Made by a program: the position numbers and the translations under genes. A model generated the notes under the pieces. The model made no database searches, was not told the DNA's origin, and saw only the letters and a list, made by a program, of their open reading frames with translations. Of a DNA stretch of 64,000 nt, positions 60,261-64,000 are shown piece after piece. Position 1 is the first letter of the stretch; each line of letters opens with the position of its first letter. Source of the stretch: Limnoperna fortunei (taxonomy: Eukaryota > Mollusca > Bivalvia > Mytilida > Modiolidae); the NCBI GenBank assembly GCA_944474755.1, contig OX104119.1, forward strand, positions 87,858,896 to 87,922,895, read 5' to 3'.

Positions 60261-60764
60261 CACTGATGCTATACCGTCGGGGACTACAACTTTTAACTAG
60301 TACAATATTTTCAACTACATTTTATGCAAATTACGTACGTATTCTTTGTGAATAACTTCAAGGCTATGTGTTTGCATATAAATTCATCAAAAACAATAAT
60401 TTAGACCATTTCAATTTGCCCATGTAGGAAGCTTGTACAGGAAAGGGATAAGTTATTTAACGAATTATTAAGAACTTAACAGAAAAATGAAGGTACTGTT
60501 TAGAAGAATCATAGACATTTAAATGAAAATACTCGTGTTATTGTTTTCAGCAGTTTGTTTTTAATAACAGAATTATCGTATCCTCCTATATGTTACATTA
60601 TTAAAGAAAAGATCCCACGTCACGCATGTAAGAATAGTTTGATACAACTGAACATTGGAACATATCGATTTATAAGGTGATTGCTTTAGAATGACTCACG
60701 TTTACTCCATATTTATATTTAGAGAATACTTGATTGGATGGATACTACTTCGATAGATAAATAG

Positions 60765-62760
60765 TGTTTATTACTTACTTAGACTCATGTTGTGTGCAAG
60801 AGCAGCATATACAAAGCAAATACTTAACATGTACATATACAAACAAATAAACAAACAAATATATACAGAATATGTACAAATATAAGACAATCACCGTATA
60901 TATCAATATGAAATGTGCGCATTAACTATAAAAATGTATGTCTAAGTTCATCTTAGATTCATAAAAATTTCCTATTTTCTTCATGAAAAGTGATAGTTTT
61001 TTCTGTAACTGGTTGTTGCAGAGAGAAAGTAAACCCTTCAATTTATATGCTCTTGGGTTATTAATATAATCACTTGGTATCAAGAGAGCTCGGAGTTTTT
61101 CGATTGCATTAAAACTACATACAAACAAGTAGTGAAATTCATCCCCAAGTCCATTTTTGCAGAGATGACAGATTATCTTCTCCCTCGGTACTCCACTCCA
61201 ACGTCACGTTTCTATGGGGAATTTTAGGTTGGAGCAGCGACGTTTTGTGATAAACATTCTCTCAGGTATACTCAGTCGTAGTAAATACGACACTCCAGTG
61301 TATGTAAAGTCCTCTTTAAAGATCGAGTAGAATTTTCATCTGGAGCAGCTATTAACTTGACTGTACAATAACACTTACTGAATATATCGATCTCTTAGTT
61401 TTTGTTTAATTATATGAACAAGTCCCTGTCTATCGGGATTTGGCCTTTCCATATAAAACTTAGTCCACAATTATCGAGGATATCTTTTATGTATGAAATC
61501 CACTTGAATTTCGTATTATCCTCTATGTGACTTTTTAACATAAACTTATATAACATTGATGACAGTTTACTTTTATCAATAAGTAAACTATTCCAAAACA
61601 TAATCATCTTTTGTTCTACAATACATTTTAATGGGAATCTGCCGAGCTCTCCATAGACCATAAAGTTGGGTGTACTATTTCTTACTTTTAAAATATTTGT
61701 ACAAAAACGTAAATGAAGTTTTTCGATATTATCTTTCCTTTCAAACTCCTAGACCTCACAAGCATACACTTAAACAGGTTCTACAAGACAATCGAAAGTT
61801 TGAGCTGTATGTCCACGGGGAGACATATATTTTTAACTTTCCTGTAGAGACCATATAATGTTTTTTGCGTTAGGTCTAGTAATATTTCTCTGGCATTACA
61901 AAAGCTACCATTTGTAAGGATGAATATAAATCAACAATTTCAATATTTTTACCATAAATATTAAACTCGGGTCTATTTTCAACCTTTCTTTTACCAAAAA
62001 TGACAATTTTTGTCTTCAGTGTATTAATCTTAAGTTTCCATCTGGTACAATATTGCTCAAGTGAATAAATTATTTTTCGCATACCTTCTTCTGTTTCATA
62101 TAGTAAAACAGTGACGTCTGCATACAGTATAATAAACAGTTTGATATACAACATTAATGATTCTTGGCCCATATCTTTCGACAGTGTCTAAATTAGTTAC
62201 ATTATCTTGCTGAAAATACTCCTCTAAGTCATTTAAGAACAATGAAAAAAGGGGATACATTTTCCCCCTGTTTTACCCCCATTTCGCAGTTAAAGAAAAT
62301 GGATTGTTTGTTAATCAGAGAATAAAGTACAAAAAATATTATCCACAGTAGAATATCCTCTGTGGAATCCAGACTGTGATGTTGAAATAAGCTCAACGTG
62401 ATCAGCATAATTATTAAGTTTATTATTAAGGATACATGAAAACGTTTTACTTAAACAGAAATTTAAAGTAATCCCTCTGTACATATCTGGATCTACTTTA
62501 TAAATAGGCACCATAATTCCAACCGACCAACATTCTGGTGTAAGACCAGTGTCTAATATTAAATTAAATAGTTTAATATAAACAGCCATCATGTTGTCCA
62601 GTGGATTTTTAATATACTCGTTTAGTACCTAGTCACTACCTGGCGATTTGTTATTTTTTTAAATTCATTACAACACTTTTTACTTCGGACTCGGTAATGG
62701 GACTGTTCAAAAATACCTCGAATTTGTCCGGTATATTAATATGATCCACGTTCGGTACTT
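60765..62760 (-). mobile_element. LINE ORF2: reverse transcriptase and C-terminus
   Basis: 5' to 3' on the - strand: an RT start with ITESEVKSV-type linker near 62690; AVYIKLFNLILDTGLTPECW; MYRGITLNFCLSKTFSCILN; SQSGFHRGYSTVDNIF (to 62311); the catalytic box decayed to ILYADVTVLLYET (near 62120; normally ADD); FNIYGKNIEIVDLY; MVYGELGRFPLKCIVEQKMI (61661); WISYIKDILDNCGLSF; and a terminal cysteine/histidine cluster near 61190-61110. The 3' UTR ends at about 60765. It is the same type as the - strand LINE at 23.6-26.3 kb (both carry YRGITL, GYSTVDNIF and MVYGE-x-G). Frameshifts and the lost aspartate show it is inactive. Confidence 0.85.
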
Positions 62761-63013
62761 GGTCATCTTCATTATGTTGATTTTTTTAATTTTTTTTAAA
62801 ATGATCATATAAATCTTGTATAGATATTTAATTGTCATCCGTTTTTTTACGAATGTTATTCAATGTCTTTCAAAATGATTTACTGCATGTCTTTTAGGGA
62901 AAGTTGTCGTAGTTCGTTTTCAGATTTTAGCTGATATTGCATGTACGTTTTATTTAAGATATTTTTTAATTCTTTCTAGTCACCTCCAGCTGTTTTTTTG
63001 TTCTATGCATTCT

Positions 63014-64000
63014 TTACAGAACTATACCGCTTTCGTGCTGTGTGGAATTTTTTGCGAGCCATAGCGCATTCTTCATCAAACTAAGGTTTCGAGTTTTCAT
63101 GTTTATGGTATTTGCGTTTTTATGTTTTCCGAAGACATTTTTTGCAGCATTAATGAAATTTACATTAAGAGTTTGTATAACATTATCTATATCAGCCTGT
63201 CGAATATCGTCTCGTCTCGTCAATCGCTTTAGTTCATGAACAAGTTAAGAAGTCACATCCTCGCAGTCATATTTAATATAGTTGACAAACTCAATTTTCT
63301 TTTTACAGTTCCATTTTACAAAAGACGTGTCATTACTGTCCTCTATACGCGTATTAGCAGTTGTTTCATTAGTGACAGTTGCACGTATTTCAAGATCGAT
63401 CGCGCAATGACAGTCAGAGGATAAAGAACCTGAGTGCATCCATGGTTTTTATTGGGTTCGGGTTACTCTCTTTCTGTTTTTTGTGTTTTTGGTTTTTGTG
63501 TTGCGTTTTGTTTATATCCGGATTTGTAACTGTAACTTGACTTTTGGCTCTTGTTGTTCGGTCGGGTTTGTTTGCTATTTTTCTTCAATATGAAGACTCT
63601 AGAGTTGGCTATGTTAATGTTATTTCTTTTACACAAAGTCAGGAGTGATTGACAATAACCAGTAGGTCTGTCGGTGCAGCCTGTTAACTCTGTATCGGAA
63701 TATTGAGTCTGTTTAGTTTTTCAAATTCTTGCATAAATTCTAGCATGTCGCGATCCCTGTCCAAGTCGAATATGTCAATAATGGCGTCGTCTGGTACTAT
63801 GTAGTCTTTTAAAATGCCTGTTTTTGCATTAAAGTCCCCCACCAAAGCGACATTGTTTTTGCCTTGTTTAAAATTTAACAATTCAATTAATTTTCTATTT
63901 CTTAAAATAAATCTTCAGACGAGTATGGAGTATTTTCAGGCGGTATGTACACACAGCCAACAATTATATTTGAGTTTAAGTGTGCAATCTTAGTCAGACT
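63014..64000 (-). mobile_element. LINE APE-type endonuclease region, runs off the window
   Basis: From the right edge leftward on the - strand: NIIVGCVYIPPENTPYSSED, NNVALVGDFNAKTGILKDYI (catalytic GDFN box, near 63850), LLTLCKRNNINIANSRV near 63650, and a downstream segment to 63014 that links to RT. These are hallmarks of the apurinic-type endonuclease that nicks target DNA for LINE insertion. Frame changes are needed. The ORF start and any ORF1 lie beyond 64000. Confidence 0.8.

Overview
This 64-kb window is nuclear DNA of an animal, most likely a marine mollusc and probably a bivalve. That is my inference from the mix of a B-box/NHL-type gene with tiny exons, tRNA-headed SINEs, several LINE remnants, a Ty3/gypsy element and many expanded minisatellites. 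It is not a database result. The DNA is AT-rich and gene-poor. The only host gene I can support well is a TRIM-like (B-box plus beta-propeller) gene on the + strand at the left end. I read it as two 28-nt micro-exons (178-205 and 2369-2396) plus a large terminal exon (5440-6307). Its introns hold a 51-bp minisatellite, a SINE, a degenerate CAATTG-rich array and a 64-bp array.

From 7 to 22 kb the window is mostly tandem DNA: a 25-bp array (7.1-9.4 kb), a 39-bp array (10.0-11.8 kb) and a 178-bp satellite made of three ~59-bp sub-repeats (17.3-21.6 kb). Between them lie SINEs, a LINE 3' end and a 421-bp foldback element. From 22 to 33 kb there are nested LINE remnants. Fragments on both strands are interrupted by a foldback MITE with a perfect 62-bp palindrome and by a two-unit element whose end resembles a Helitron. 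A further SINE and LINE pair sits at 31.4-33.0 kb.

From 34 to 45 kb there is a 106-bp MITE with a 9-bp target duplication, a Mutator-like transposase fragment, SINE pieces and a decayed Ty3/gypsy element on the - strand. Reading 5' to 3', that element shows a possible primer site, a helix-hairpin-helix peptide, RT, RNase H, integrase and a C-terminal PHD finger. Directly downstream on the same strand is a broken TatD-type hydrolase reading frame. This PHD/TatD arrangement is the most unusual thing I see.

From 45 to 64 kb come a GGAT/GATT microsatellite, a second 39-bp array, a SINE carrying a nested TA-flanked MITE, a 30-bp array of about 90 copies (51.0-53.7 kb), a 1.5-kb giant foldback (53.9-55.35 kb), a CCGGTCAGGTCCACA array, a very uniform 77-bp array (14 copies), another SINE, and a LINE on the - strand running off the right edge (endonuclease, RT and C-terminal parts visible). 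Most long reading frames here are open only because the repeat units are multiples of three. No rRNA gene, canonical tRNA gene or CRISPR array was seen.
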